The notes: generated by a model from the sequence alone, not told the origin. A DNA stretch of 64,000 nt from Lentisphaerae bacterium GWF2_50_93 (GCA_001804815.1 MHBI01000065.1:27337-91336); one strand, 5' to 3'. Positions 36,275-45,687 are shown, counted from the first letter of the stretch. A program made the numbers and translations.

Positions 36275-38716
36275 ATGCCTTCCAAAAGACTCTTCTTCCC
36301 TGGAGCCGTCCTGATATGCCTGATGATTATTGCATCAACCTCCTGCAGTACCCTCATGTCCCAGGATCCCATCAAAGGCAAGGTGTTTGAACTGCAGAAT
36401 CCTGGATTCGAAGACGGACTTGAGGGCTGGACACTTGGAAGGGAGGACGCCGGCATATCAGTTGCCAATCCGGAAGCCGCCCGTACTGGGAAAGTGGGAC
36501 TGAGGATAACTGACAAGTCGTCTAAGGAAGGATCGTCTTTGTATTCGAAGGCGTTTCCGGCCGTGCCGGATAAGGAATATCGGGCGCAATGCTACGCCCG
36601 CTGCGTCAAAGGCACCGGTGGCAGCGGAATGTACCTTCAATTTCTTGATGAGAACGGGAAAGAAATAAACAGCGGCAATTCCGAGGTCACATCGCTTGCC
36701 GGAGTGCGCGACTGGACGAAATCGGAAGTGAGCGCCTATGCCCCGGACAAGACCGTATCGGTCCGCATCTGGTTCCATTCCTATGGCAGTGCAGTTGTGA
36801 CCGAGGATATAGACGATGTTATCATCTATGAGGCTGAACCATCAATATTCTCAAATCGCCCTTGGGAACCACAATATAAGATCCGTCCCGATGAAAAAGA
36901 GAAATTGACGGCTGCCGACATCATAGGTCCGGATGGCATCGTCTATCCCGATTTCCGATATGCAGGCGTGCGCGGCGGCATTCCGGATGTTGCGGTCGTG
37001 AAGGATCTTTCAGGGACCGTAAAGCCGAACATGGATATAGCAGATGCGATCATGCGCGCCGCATCCGAGCTTCCCGTGACAGGCGGGGCGATCCTGATAC
37101 CCGCCGGCGAATATTTCCTCGGAGCTCCGGTTCAGATCGCCAGGAGCGGAGTTGTCATACGCGGTGCCGGGAGGGACAAGACAAAGCTCGTGTTCAATTA
37201 CGCGGTACCGAAGAATTCAGTTCAATTCTATGGGATTGACGCGAATAAGCCGTTCGGCTATTTCGAGGTGCATGCGAATCCGGAAAATCTGCGCGGGATA
37301 TACCTATATGAGGGAGATAAATCCGTAAAGTCCGTACTCTATCATGCACATTGGGGTAACACATACTTATTGCGGGTATGGAACAAAGATGTTCTGAAAG
37401 TTACAGGAGCAGGCATTCATAAGCTTCGGGCAAAGGCCGAATATGCAGATGGAACAACGTCTGAAAAGGAAATAGAGGCGACTGTATCCGAAACGCAGCC
37501 GTCGGAACGCGCGCCATCAATGCCTGGTGTAATCGAGTTCACCGGTGAAAAGACAGGCGAGAAGATCAAGCTTTCAAAGGATGGGGGGAGAGGAGCAACT
37601 TCGCTAACCATAGAAGATGCCTCCTCTTTTGCTGTCGGAGATGTCTTTGAGATTGAAGCGCCAGCCTCGCCGAGATGGAATGAAATGGTCAAGAACGCCT
37701 GCAAATGGGGATCCTACAGGGTGAACCAGTATCGGATTACCGGGATCGATGGAAAGACGCTTCAATTCGGACAACCGCTCAGGATAGATTTTCCCGTGGT
37801 CGACGGATCTTTTGTTGTCAAGATAATCCCCGTTGAGAAGTCCGGTATCGAGGACTGCACCATCGAGCAGACGGAGAACCTCTGGATAAACAGCGCGTCC
37901 CTCTCATACACCTGGGACTGCTGGGTGAAAAACGTGAAGACGATAAAGTCAGGCAGGAACATAACCTACTTCATGAATTCCAAGCACGGCGAGATACGTG
38001 ACTGCGTGTTCGAGGATGCGTGGTTCAAGGGTGGCGGCGGAACGGCATATGCCGGCTTCGAACGCACATTCGACTGCCTCATGGAAAATGTGGAATCGAC
38101 CAATCTGCGCCATGGGCCGAACCTGAACTGGGCTTGTGCCGGCAATGTGATCCGAAATTCCACTTTCCGGGGGAGTGATGCCCAATGGCATTGCGGTTGG
38201 TCCCATGAGAACCTATTCGAGAACTGCGTCATAACCCCCGACGGCAAGGATGGTGATTATGGATTTGGCTTCTTCGCGACGCCTCCGGAAGACAACGCAC
38301 ACGGACCCATCGGTCCGCGCAACGTAGTCTACAACTGCGATGCATCGTCACCTAAGGACGGCATGCAGATAAAAGGCATGAACGAGAACTGGATCATCAT
38401 GTACAACCGTATCAGGATCGGTAAAGGGAGGGCAATGTTTTTCCGGATGGGGAGCTTCGATCATATTGTCAGGGGAAATGTCTTCTGCATCAAGGATGCC
38501 CAGAATCCTGTCGTCCTACTGAACGATCCGACCTGTGTCGGCAATGAATTCAGGGACAACAAGTTCTATGGGGCGACGTCACCCGCCATCGGCGGGCGAG
38601 CAAAACCCCTTGTGGATGTCGACAACCAGGTCTTCCCATATGAGGAGGCCCCGCGCCCGACTCCTGCCGTCCCATCGATATTCGAATGGCAGCGGATGGC
38701 GTATCCGCTGAAATAG
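36275..38716 (+). CDS. Exported CBM plus pectate-lyase-like beta-helix protein, probable lipoprotein
   Basis: 813 residues from the ATG at 36275, with GGAG seven bases upstream; the longer frame starting at 36161 has no such site. The signal peptide ends IIASTSC, a weak lipobox. Residues about 30-165 are a CBM4/9-like beta-sandwich (NPGFEDGLEGWTL). From about 215 a Pectate_lyase_3-like start is seen (ADAIMRAASELPVTGGAILIPAGEYFL, GVVIRGAGRDKTKLVF). An Ig-like insert follows (about 335-420). Beta-helix turns then run to about 770 (IEDCTIEQTENLWINSASL, IRDCVFEDAW, IRNSTFRGSDAQWHCGWSH). It likely acts on a polysaccharide outside the cytoplasm. Confidence 0.82.
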   Translation: MPSKRLFFPGAVLICLMIIASTSCSTLMSQDPIKGKVFELQNPGFEDGLEGWTLGREDAGISVANPEAARTGKVGLRITDKSSKEGSSLYSKAFPAVPDKEYRAQCYARCVKGTGGSGMYLQFLDENGKEINSGNSEVTSLAGVRDWTKSEVSAYAPDKTVSVRIWFHSYGSAVVTEDIDDVIIYEAEPSIFSNRPWEPQYKIRPDEKEKLTAADIIGPDGIVYPDFRYAGVRGGIPDVAVVKDLSGTVKPNMDIADAIMRAASELPVTGGAILIPAGEYFLGAPVQIARSGVVIRGAGRDKTKLVFNYAVPKNSVQFYGIDANKPFGYFEVHANPENLRGIYLYEGDKSVKSVLYHAHWGNTYLLRVWNKDVLKVTGAGIHKLRAKAEYADGTTSEKEIEATVSETQPSERAPSMPGVIEFTGEKTGEKIKLSKDGGRGATSLTIEDASSFAVGDVFEIEAPASPRWNEMVKNACKWGSYRVNQYRITGIDGKTLQFGQPLRIDFPVVDGSFVVKIIPVEKSGIEDCTIEQTENLWINSASLSYTWDCWVKNVKTIKSGRNITYFMNSKHGEIRDCVFEDAWFKGGGGTAYAGFERTFDCLMENVESTNLRHGPNLNWACAGNVIRNSTFRGSDAQWHCGWSHENLFENCVITPDGKDGDYGFGFFATPPEDNAHGPIGPRNVVYNCDASSPKDGMQIKGMNENWIIMYNRIRIGKGRAMFFRMGSFDHIVRGNVFCIKDAQNPVVLLNDPTCVGNEFRDNKFYGATSPAIGGRAKPLVDVDNQVFPYEEAPRPTPAVPSIFEWQRMAYPLK

Positions 38717-38719
38717 AGA

Positions 38720-38874
38720 CTGCTCGAAAAGGCATAAGGAAAGACCCCTTACGGGTTAACTACAAACAAAGAACAGTTGATTTGAGGCGAATCCGTTAGT
38801 AGCCTATCCTCCGTAGCTTTATGCGAAGTGGGACCAAACTGGTAAGAGCTGTTCCGGGAAACCTTTTCGAGCAG
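38720..38874. mobile_element. Composite palindromic element, MITE-like
   Basis: Perfect 13-bp terminal inverted repeats CTGCTCGAAAAGG (38720-38732) and CCTTTTCGAGCAG (38862-38874). Inside are a minus-strand type B hairpin (38741-38772, ACCCCTTACGGGT) and an imperfect CCTCCGTAGC..GCGAAGTGG hairpin. No ORF. The rest of the gap to 39066 holds a 14-bp palindrome TCCGCCGCGGCGGA (38991-39004) and nothing else I recognise. Confidence 0.65.
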
Positions 38875-39066
38875 GCTCTAATCTGTCAAATACGGGGTCT
38901 GGCACGGATGACGCTAAGTTAAGCATTTCTGCCATCATGAATAAACAAGCCGAAGTTTGAAATCGTGCGAAAGAAATGTCCTTATGTTGGTCCGCCGCGG
39001 CGGATTAGTTTGCGTCCTTGACTTGGCGGCATTCGGGTTTGACCCCATATCCGGGTTCTTGACTTC

Positions 39067-40293
39067 ATGCCGGTTCCAGACTATCTTGCTTCGGCCTTGG
39101 GATTGAAATTCCTAACACCGCAACACTGGCACCGCGACATGAACGACAGCCGAAGCGCAACTCCGAACGTGAAGGGCGGCTTTGATGGGGACAACGCCGC
39201 ACTGGTTCCGCCTGCACGTGACTGGGTTCCCCGGCGGCAATTGCCGTTTTTGGGACTCATGGTGCTGACCGTATTTGCTGTTTTCTTCTGCTACCAGCTT
39301 GTCCAGCCATTTCTAACTGCTGTGTTGTGGGCGATCGCCTTTGCAATCCTGGCAAATCCATTTTACAGGTGGCTTCTGCGGATAATACGCATCCGTTCCC
39401 TGGCGTCCGGCATTGCCGTGGCAGCCGTGGCGCTCGTCATAGTGCTTCCCGCCGTCGCCCTGGCGCCAAAGCTTGCGGGAGACACCGCCTCAGCCGTGAA
39501 CTCGGTCACGCAGTCTCTCGGATCCGGCCAATGGCGTGAAAAGCTGTCCCAGGTAAATGCCTTGTCGGCCGCCATCAACTGGATGGAGGCACACGTTGAC
39601 TTCCGTGAATTATTCCACGAAATTGCTTACGTCCTGACTACTGCCATGTCGACGGTGCTCAAAGGCTCGGTCGCGGGTATCGGACAGTTGATTGTGGGCG
39701 GATTCCTGCTGTTCTATTTGTTCCGCGACCAGGATGAAGCGCTGGCGGCGCTCAGGTCCCTGTTGCCCGTTGCTCCTGATGAAGCGGACATGCTGTTTTG
39801 CCGGTTCAGCGACACTGTATACGCCCTCATATATGGGAAAATGCTGACTGCGGTGGTACAAGGGGCGCTGGGGGGGGTATCTTTCTGGATTTTCGGACTG
39901 CCTGCGCCCTGGTTCTGGGGACTCATGATGGGAATGCTTTCCTTTCTGCCTATGGTGGGCGCATCGTTAGTGTGGGGGCCTGCTGCGGTGATTCTGGCGC
40001 TTGATGGATATCTGGGAAAATCCATTCTGCTTGTAATGTGGGGTGTCCTTATAATCGCGCCCATCGAAAGCTTTCTTTATCCGATCCTGGTCGGTCGCCG
40101 GCTCAAACTGCATGATGCTCTAGTTTTCATAGCCTTGCTCGGGGGAATGTTTGCATTTGGACCGGTGGGACTGTTCATTGGACCGGCTATTCTGGCTTTG
40201 ACACTTGGACTGATAAGTTTGTGGAAGGAACGCCTCTCCACCGCACGAGTGCCGGTCGCAGAACCGATGAGGGGAGAGAGTACGGCCAGTTGA
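39067..40293 (+). CDS. AI-2E family (PerM/UPF0118) transporter
   Basis: 408 residues; the first 50 are hydrophilic and the true start may be the ATG at 39139 (MNDSRSATP). No start has a good ribosome site. About eight membrane segments follow the family plan: two pairs at the N-terminus (LPFLGLMVLTVFAVFFCYQLVQPFLTAVLWAIAF..), a long soluble loop (about 145-215), then the C-terminal bundle with GLPAPWFWGLMMGMLSFLPMVG and FIGPAILAL. Members export diverse small molecules or ions; the substrate is unknown. Composition is richer in G+C than its neighbours, it lacks the GCGAAnTYCGC motif and it is flanked by repeats, which hints at acquisition by transfer. Confidence 0.82.
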   Translation: MPVPDYLASALGLKFLTPQHWHRDMNDSRSATPNVKGGFDGDNAALVPPARDWVPRRQLPFLGLMVLTVFAVFFCYQLVQPFLTAVLWAIAFAILANPFYRWLLRIIRIRSLASGIAVAAVALVIVLPAVALAPKLAGDTASAVNSVTQSLGSGQWREKLSQVNALSAAINWMEAHVDFRELFHEIAYVLTTAMSTVLKGSVAGIGQLIVGGFLLFYLFRDQDEALAALRSLLPVAPDEADMLFCRFSDTVYALIYGKMLTAVVQGALGGVSFWIFGLPAPWFWGLMMGMLSFLPMVGASLVWGPAAVILALDGYLGKSILLVMWGVLIIAPIESFLYPILVGRRLKLHDALVFIALLGGMFAFGPVGLFIGPAILALTLGLISLWKERLSTARVPVAEPMRGESTAS

Positions 40294-40487
40294 CTGATCA
40301 ATCCATAATTCCGATTTTGAGAGCAATTAAGGCACCAATCTCCCTGGGCACTTTTCCAGCAGAATTCAATGAACTCACTTTTTGCCAGTTCCGGATGCGG
40401 TTTCCGGAACCGGGAAACGGCCTGAAGCCCACCCTCCATACTTGATTCTTTCCTGGATTTGGACTATTCTGCTGATATTATGAAATT

Positions 40488-40528
40488 AAAATTCCTATCA
40501 GCTCAGCATCGGCAAAATTCCTATCAGC
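40488..40528. repeat. Short direct repeat
   Basis: AAAATTCCTATCAGC occurs at 40488-40502 and 40514-40528, 26 bp apart. Meaning unknown. The rest of the 40294-40603 gap shows nothing. Confidence 0.7.
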
Positions 40529-40603
40529 CAGAACGATAAATAACATATACATAGAACTCACCGAAATCCTTGGAAAAGCTGAAGGAGTCCTGCCATTCAC
40601 AGC

Positions 40604-40909
40604 ATGAAGCAAATGACCTTGAGAGAAGAATTCCTAAGCGAAGAGGACTTGTCCATTGCCGAGATGGGCGATGATGAGCTTGAGGCGTATTGGAATTTCT
40701 GGCTTGAACTCGCCCAGGCGACAAATGATGAAGACAAGGATTCATATTCGCACGGGGTGTTTGCAGGCTCGCCTGTCCCGGGCTCACAGCGGGGGGAAGA
40801 GGGCGGTCCGTCCTACCGCTGGAAAAGCTTAACTATCTTCTGCCTCTTCTTCACCGGTGTGCCGCCGTGCAGCACAAGTCCAGTCCTGCCGAACAGCCCT
40901 GCAAGATAA
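40604..40909 (+). CDS. Possible small acidic protein
   Basis: 101 codons. The first 52 residues (LREEFLSEEDLSIAEMGDDE, then LEAYWNFWLELAQATND and YSHGVF) have a natural helical, acidic protein look. The remainder is rich in Pro, Gly and Ser and looks like read-through, so the gene may be truncated or frameshifted near 40765. No clear Shine-Dalgarno. It overlaps the 3' part of the minus-strand ORF 40813-41058. Confidence 0.35.
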   Translation: MKQMTLREEFLSEEDLSIAEMGDDELEAYWNFWLELAQATNDEDKDSYSHGVFAGSPVPGSQRGEEGGPSYRWKSLTIFCLFFTGVPPCSTSPVLPNSPAR

Positions 40910-41058
40910 TGGAGGATGGGATCGGATATCTCCCCGAACTGGGCAGATTTGTCTTCGGCGGCATCCCTTCCCATACTATCCGAAGAATCTTCACTCACTT
41001 CGACGAAGATGTGCCCCGTGGATGTCCGCACAGGAAGCATGGGCTTGATGACTGACAA
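40813..41058 (-). CDS. Possible small protein, unknown
   Basis: 81 codons (MSVIKPMLPVRTSTGHIFVE onward, acidic middle, basic C-terminus KKRQKIVKLFQR). The amino-acid pattern is plausible but no family is recognised and no good ribosome site is visible. It conflicts with the plus-strand ORF ending at 40909; at most one is likely real over the overlap. Confidence 0.3.
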   Translation of the reverse strand: MSVIKPMLPVRTSTGHIFVEVSEDSSDSMGRDAAEDKSAQFGEISDPILHYLAGLFGRTGLVLHGGTPVKKRQKIVKLFQR

Positions 41059-41092
41059 AGCAACAGTGTACTATAATTTTTCCGGAATCAGC

Positions 41093-41127
41093 TTGACTTT
41101 TCATTAATGGTGCTATATTAGCACCAT
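41093..41127 (+). promoter_or_regulatory. Promoter and operator of the IclR-type gene, leaderless arrangement
   Basis: TTGACT (41093-41098) and TATATT (41114-41119), 15-base spacer. Perfect nine-base arms ATGGTGCTA and TAGCACCAT around TAT (41107-41127) cover the -10 box and the start codon. The expected transcription start falls on or next to the ATG at 41126. Confidence 0.6.
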
Positions 41128-41836
41128 GAAGACGCAATATAACAAGAGCATCACCGGTAGCATCGAGGTCCTCCAGGAAGTACTCAGCCAGCCAAAACCT
41201 GTCGGCAGCCGGGAGCTTTCAAGGATCCTCAAAGAGGAGCATACCCGGGTAAGCAGAATCCTCGGAACTTTGTTCAAGGAAGGCTTTCTCAGCAAGACAG
41301 AAAAGAAGAAGTATTACGCCGGACCTGGAATACATGTCCTCGCAGCCCAGGCAATCCATAACTCCTCGCTTCTACGGATCGCGCTGCCAGAACTTAGGAA
41401 GCTGAAAGACGACAGGCATACCGTCGCCCTTGCCGTGCTCTGGAAGGATTCCATATGCTATCTCGTCCATTCGCGCCCGCACCAGACCCTTGAGGAAGGC
41501 ATCGGCTCCCACGAGATATATCCTGCCAGGAAATCCAGTCTGGGGATCATGCTGATGGCGAAAAATTTTCCACGAGGTGGAAAATTTAACTATGAACTTG
41601 AAAATGAAGACAAGATAAAAGAGGCTGAGGCGAATGGATATGCAAGACTCGATTACAAGGGAGGAACCGTGTCCCTGGCGGTTCCAATCTGCGATCCGCC
41701 GATTGCGGCAATAGGTTCATCTATTAATCGTCCCAGCAGGAAGGAATTGCAGGATACTTTGAAATTGCTCAGGAAGATTAAAGTTGATATAGAAAGAAAA
41801 ATCTTAGATGAAGAAAGACATAGGGATAAATGTTAA
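41126..41836 (+). CDS. IclR-family transcriptional regulator
   Basis: 236 residues. The winged helix-turn-helix is at about 8-65 (KSITGSIEVLQEVLSQ, GSRELSRILKEEHTRVSRILGTLFKEGFL). The effector domain follows (about 75-225), with the ligand block TVSLAVPICDPPIAAIGSSI near the end; it is shorter than usual. No Shine-Dalgarno exists upstream because the ATG lies inside the operator palindrome. Probable targets are the FAD-dependent oxidoreductase and the unknown 608-residue protein that follow on the same strand. Confidence 0.85.
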   Translation: MKTQYNKSITGSIEVLQEVLSQPKPVGSRELSRILKEEHTRVSRILGTLFKEGFLSKTEKKKYYAGPGIHVLAAQAIHNSSLLRIALPELRKLKDDRHTVALAVLWKDSICYLVHSRPHQTLEEGIGSHEIYPARKSSLGIMLMAKNFPRGGKFNYELENEDKIKEAEANGYARLDYKGGTVSLAVPICDPPIAAIGSSINRPSRKELQDTLKLLRKIKVDIERKILDEERHRDKC

Positions 41837-41855
41837 TGCAAAAGTTTTTCCATAT

Positions 41856-41913
41856 AAGTAAGACGGTTTTTAAACCGTCAATTAATCGTCGGGTTGAAAC
41901 CCGACATACTTTT
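41856..41913. repeat. Paired REP element, type C
   Basis: Ends AAGTAAG and CATACTTT; hairpins GACGGTTT..AAACCGTC and GTCGGGTT..AACCCGAC. It separates the IclR gene from the next gene. Confidence 0.88.
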
Positions 41914-41950
41914 TTGGAAAAAATCTATACAAATTGCAGGGAAAGATGAC

Positions 41951-43798
41951 ATGAAAACCGATGATTTCAAAAAAATCGTCCTTGTTGAAGCCGAAAGCTT
42001 TGATGATCCCGGCGGCTGGGTTGTCGACCAGCAGTTCATGGATGTCATGGGATCACCGTTCCTTCTCGCCCACGGCCTTGGAAAACCTGTGGCAAACGCC
42101 AGGAGCACGGTGAAATTCAATTCTATTGGTAAATATCGGGTATGGATTCGTACTCGTGACTGGGTTCCCCCGTTCGGTCCAGGGAAATTCCGTCTCCACA
42201 TCAATGGCAGTCCGCTTGAGAAGATATTTGGTGCGGATGGTGATGGCTCATGGCAGTGGCATGACTGCGGAACTGTTGGGATAAAGGATACTTCAGTAAA
42301 GCTGGAGCTTGAGGATCTGACCGGTTTTGAAGGACGCTGTGACGCCATCCTATTTGCGAAATCCGCAGATTTCATTCCACCGAACAGTGGAGAAGAGATG
42401 ATGGATTTCAGGCGCTGCCTGCTTGGACTTCCAGAAACTCCTCCAGATGCGGGAACTTTCGATCTAGTTGTTGCCGGTGGAGGTTATGCAGGCCTTTGCG
42501 CGGCGGTTTCCGCAGCGAGGATGGGATTGAAGGTGGCATTGATACACGACCGTCCAGTTCTTGGAGGGAATGCCTCTGGAGAGGTCAGGGTAGGGCCGAT
42601 CGGAGGAATTGACGGTGGTTTATATCCGCACAATGCCGACATCATAAAGGAGCTTCACATGACCCCGCGTGGAATGGGCGGTTCCGGTGGAATAAGATCA
42701 TGTCCGGACGATGATTTTGTGAAAGCCATCGTCAAGGCCGAAAATAACATTTCACTTTTCCTCGAAATGCATGTCTATCTGACGGAGATGAAGGATTCAA
42801 AAATCATCGCATTGCGCGCCCGTCACATAAGAAATTCAAAGGAATTGCGTTTTGCGGCTCCTCTGTTCGCCGACTGCACAGGCGACGCGTCTGTCGGGTA
42901 TCTTGCAGGAGCGGATTGGAGGATGGGGCGTGAGGGACGTGACCAGACTGGAGAAGCGCTAGCTCCGAAAAAAGGAGATGGGATGCTGATGGGAGTTTCA
43001 AATTTCTGGCTGGCAAATCATACGGAACATACTGCATCATTTCCAGTCTGTCCCTGGGCTTTGCATATCACCGAGGAATCGGTCGATGTTTCTACGCCTA
43101 AGCATCCGCCGAAGTTCGGACAGTACGCCTATGCCGCCGGCTGGAACTGGGAGGCCGGATTCAATGACGACCAGATAAAAGATGCTGAACATGTCCGTGA
43201 CCATAATTTCCGCGCCATGTATGGCACCTGGGACTTCCTGAAGAACCGGAGCAATGACAGGAAACTTTATGAGAAGGCTGAATTCGGTTGGGCCGGATAC
43301 ATCATGGGCAAGCGGGACACGCGCCGTCTCCTGGGCGATATCGTCCTGAGGCAGCAGGACATCATGAGACCAGAGATCTATCCGGATGCATGTGTGACGG
43401 CAACCTGGTATTTCGACCTGCATTTCCCGCATCCTGGCAACACCCGTTTCTTTCCCGGACAGGAATTCCGTTCGTTGGCGTACGACGACCCAAATTTCGA
43501 ATCGCTGCGCGGGGACATCGAAGGTTCCTATACGAAGATTGAGCCGTATCCGATCCCGTACCGCTGCTTTTATTCCCGGAACATTTCGAATCTCTTCATG
43601 GCTGGCCGGAATATAAGCGTAACGCACGTGGCGCTGGCGCCGGTAAGGGTCATGAACACGACCGCCATGATGGGAACGGTGGTGGGGAGGGCTGCGTATG
43701 CTTGCAGAAGATTGGATGTAAGTCCAAGGGGACTATATGAAAGAAATTTGGAGGATCTGAAGAAGGTGTTGAGTGATCCTGAAGGATATGTATCATAA
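41951..43798 (+). CDS. FAD-dependent oxidoreductase (FAD_oxidored type) with N-terminal beta-sandwich
   Basis: 615 residues from the ATG at 41951; an upstream frame begins inside the REP and is rejected. Residues 1-145 form a carbohydrate-binding-like sandwich (VEAESFDDPGGWVVDQQFM, KYRVWIRTRDW, KLELEDLTGFEGRCDAILF), without a signal peptide. The FAD fingerprint GGGYAGLCAA starts near 176, followed by GGNASGEVRVGPIGG and the late GRNISVTHVALAPVRVMNT, which binds the cofactor's other end. Family members often sit in glycan catabolic clusters and probably oxidise a sugar or sugar derivative. The TAA stop is immediately followed by the GTAG foot of a REP. Confidence 0.85.
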   Translation: MKTDDFKKIVLVEAESFDDPGGWVVDQQFMDVMGSPFLLAHGLGKPVANARSTVKFNSIGKYRVWIRTRDWVPPFGPGKFRLHINGSPLEKIFGADGDGSWQWHDCGTVGIKDTSVKLELEDLTGFEGRCDAILFAKSADFIPPNSGEEMMDFRRCLLGLPETPPDAGTFDLVVAGGGYAGLCAAVSAARMGLKVALIHDRPVLGGNASGEVRVGPIGGIDGGLYPHNADIIKELHMTPRGMGGSGGIRSCPDDDFVKAIVKAENNISLFLEMHVYLTEMKDSKIIALRARHIRNSKELRFAAPLFADCTGDASVGYLAGADWRMGREGRDQTGEALAPKKGDGMLMGVSNFWLANHTEHTASFPVCPWALHITEESVDVSTPKHPPKFGQYAYAAGWNWEAGFNDDQIKDAEHVRDHNFRAMYGTWDFLKNRSNDRKLYEKAEFGWAGYIMGKRDTRRLLGDIVLRQQDIMRPEIYPDACVTATWYFDLHFPHPGNTRFFPGQEFRSLAYDDPNFESLRGDIEGSYTKIEPYPIPYRCFYSRNISNLFMAGRNISVTHVALAPVRVMNTTAMMGTVVGRAAYACRRLDVSPRGLYERNLEDLKKVLSDPEGYVS

Positions 43799-43850
43799 GT
43801 AGGGCGGGTTTTAACCCGCCAACTGTCGGGATTAATCCCGACATACTGTA
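43797..43850. repeat. Paired REP element, type C
   Basis: AAGTAGGG at the left and CATACTG at the right; hairpins GGCGGG..CCCGCC and GTCGGGATT..AATCCCGAC. It starts at the stop of the FAD oxidoreductase and ends beside the ribosome site of the next gene. Confidence 0.88.
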
Positions 43851-43860
43851 AAGGAGGAAA

Positions 43861-45687
43861 ATGAAATCAAAGAAAAATACACTCTGGCTTTTGATCGCGG
43901 ATTCAAAGCGCGATGACCTGCACTGCGCCATCCCAAGCATCGCATGGATTGCGAAATCCGCAGGCGCTGAATTTGAATGCTATCTCGAATCGGAAAGGGA
44001 CGGGTCCCTTTTTGCGCGGAACGGCAGCACGATAATCGGTGGATATCACCACCAGCAGTTCAATTATCTCAATGCTGCATTTGATGTGAAATACATTCTG
44101 CTGGGAGACACCTCCGTCTTCCGTTCGTCCATTGATGTCTTCGGAGGGGAAATAATCGTTGAATCGGATTCCCTGGTTGATGTGTATGATGCAGTTCTTT
44201 CGCATGCGGCAATCTCTTCAATTGATGCGGCTATATTTGCCGGTTCGGACATTGTGGAGATCAATGGAAACAAATTAGAGATAGGGCCGTACCTGTATCC
44301 GGAAATATGGTTCCGCAAGGCCCTGGCATTTCCAATTTCACTTGCGAATTCCGCAAAGAAGAAATTCAATATTGAAAAAATATCATTATTGTTTGTCGCT
44401 GATGATATTAAAAAATCTTTGAAAAGGAGTTTTAAAGATTTTTTTGTCATAGATACCCTTCGGAAGGATGACAGCTACGGAAGCATTTCGCTGAGGATTG
44501 CGGAAAGATGGAAGCATAAGGCGAAGGCTCTTGCGTTCGCTGATCCGGCCGCGGTCCATGCCCAGATTGCAACACTCTGCCGCGAGGACAGGATAGCCGT
44601 CTACGAGAATAAGAACAAGATTCTTCCCAAGGACGTGGTCTATTCGGCCTATACTGAAGAGAAGACGAAGATAGCCGATGATGTCATAAGGCTTGCAGAA
44701 GAGATCGGTAACCGGGTGCTTGTCGGACGCCAGACGGGTGACGGGGATCTTTTTGCTTGGTCGAAGGCCGGACTGTGCCTGCAGATCATGGATCCGAACC
44801 GTCCGGCATTTCCAGTGGTGACAAATGTCCCGCACCGCTGGCATAAAGCAGGGAAAGGGATATGGGATGATGAGCCTGATGATGAAACTCTCCTCAAGTA
44901 CGCGAAGGAAGGGAAGATTCTTTCGACGCTGATGTGGCATTCCGGGGAGATGGCGCACAACGAGGCTATGCTCTCGCTCTTCGATCTTATTTTATTTACC
45001 GGCGTTAAGATGGGGTTCGGAGTGCATGCGGCAAGGTACGAGACTTGTCCGCAGATGTGGGAACTTCTATCGGTGCCAAAATCAAAAGGTGGCGTTCTCG
45101 GACATGCCGAACCTGTGCTCCATTCCGGCGGAATGGGAGTGCTCGCGGAAGTAAACTGTCCACCGAAGATACTCGGGGAACATTGCAAGGATTCGCTTTC
45201 CAGGATAAGAAGGATTGCGGGAGAATTTTCACCTAGGGGATATTACGCGTTCATGGACAGCGACCTGCCGACACTCTCATTTGTGAACAAAACTGTTTTC
45301 AAGGCGGTCAATGAGGCAGGTATGGAATATTTCATTTCCTCTGCGACGCCGGGCAGGAACCGGATAGTCCATAGAGGGAAAAGATTTACGGTCATAAATC
45401 AATCTTGCCGGGTAGTCCAGCCGGCATCCCCTTTCGTGAGGATCACTACTGCAGACGATCTTGAAACATATCCACATGCAAGACCGGGCTGGATGATAGG
45501 GACGCTTGATGCGCCGGTGATAGCATTTGCTCCTTATATATGGAAGCACGGCTCACGGTTCATGCAACTGATCGATAAAATAAAGAACAACTACGTAAAC
45601 GTTCTGCCGAGGACGATCGCCCGATATGCCAGGATCTTAGAGGAGAATGGATTCGTCAGGAAGGAATTAAGTAGGGACGGGCTTTAG
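43861..45687 (+). CDS. Large protein of unknown family in the glycan region
   Basis: 608 residues, no signal peptide. AAAGGAGG directly precedes the ATG, right after a REP. Features: DSKRDDLHCAIPSIAWIAKS at the N-terminus, GGYHHQQFNYLN near 60, VGRQTGDGDLFAWSKAG near 295, and a C-terminal half with SFVNKTVFKAVNEAGMEYFISSATPG. The alternation of strands and helices suggests alpha/beta domains, and the late part (MGVLAEVNCPPK, AFMDSDLPTLSFV) could be barrel-like, but I do not recognise it. The last residues SRDGL and the stop come from a REP. Paired with the FAD oxidoreductase and two regulators, it probably belongs to sugar catabolism. Confidence 0.7.
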   Translation: MKSKKNTLWLLIADSKRDDLHCAIPSIAWIAKSAGAEFECYLESERDGSLFARNGSTIIGGYHHQQFNYLNAAFDVKYILLGDTSVFRSSIDVFGGEIIVESDSLVDVYDAVLSHAAISSIDAAIFAGSDIVEINGNKLEIGPYLYPEIWFRKALAFPISLANSAKKKFNIEKISLLFVADDIKKSLKRSFKDFFVIDTLRKDDSYGSISLRIAERWKHKAKALAFADPAAVHAQIATLCREDRIAVYENKNKILPKDVVYSAYTEEKTKIADDVIRLAEEIGNRVLVGRQTGDGDLFAWSKAGLCLQIMDPNRPAFPVVTNVPHRWHKAGKGIWDDEPDDETLLKYAKEGKILSTLMWHSGEMAHNEAMLSLFDLILFTGVKMGFGVHAARYETCPQMWELLSVPKSKGGVLGHAEPVLHSGGMGVLAEVNCPPKILGEHCKDSLSRIRRIAGEFSPRGYYAFMDSDLPTLSFVNKTVFKAVNEAGMEYFISSATPGRNRIVHRGKRFTVINQSCRVVQPASPFVRITTADDLETYPHARPGWMIGTLDAPVIAFAPYIWKHGSRFMQLIDKIKNNYVNVLPRTIARYARILEENGFVRKELSRDGL

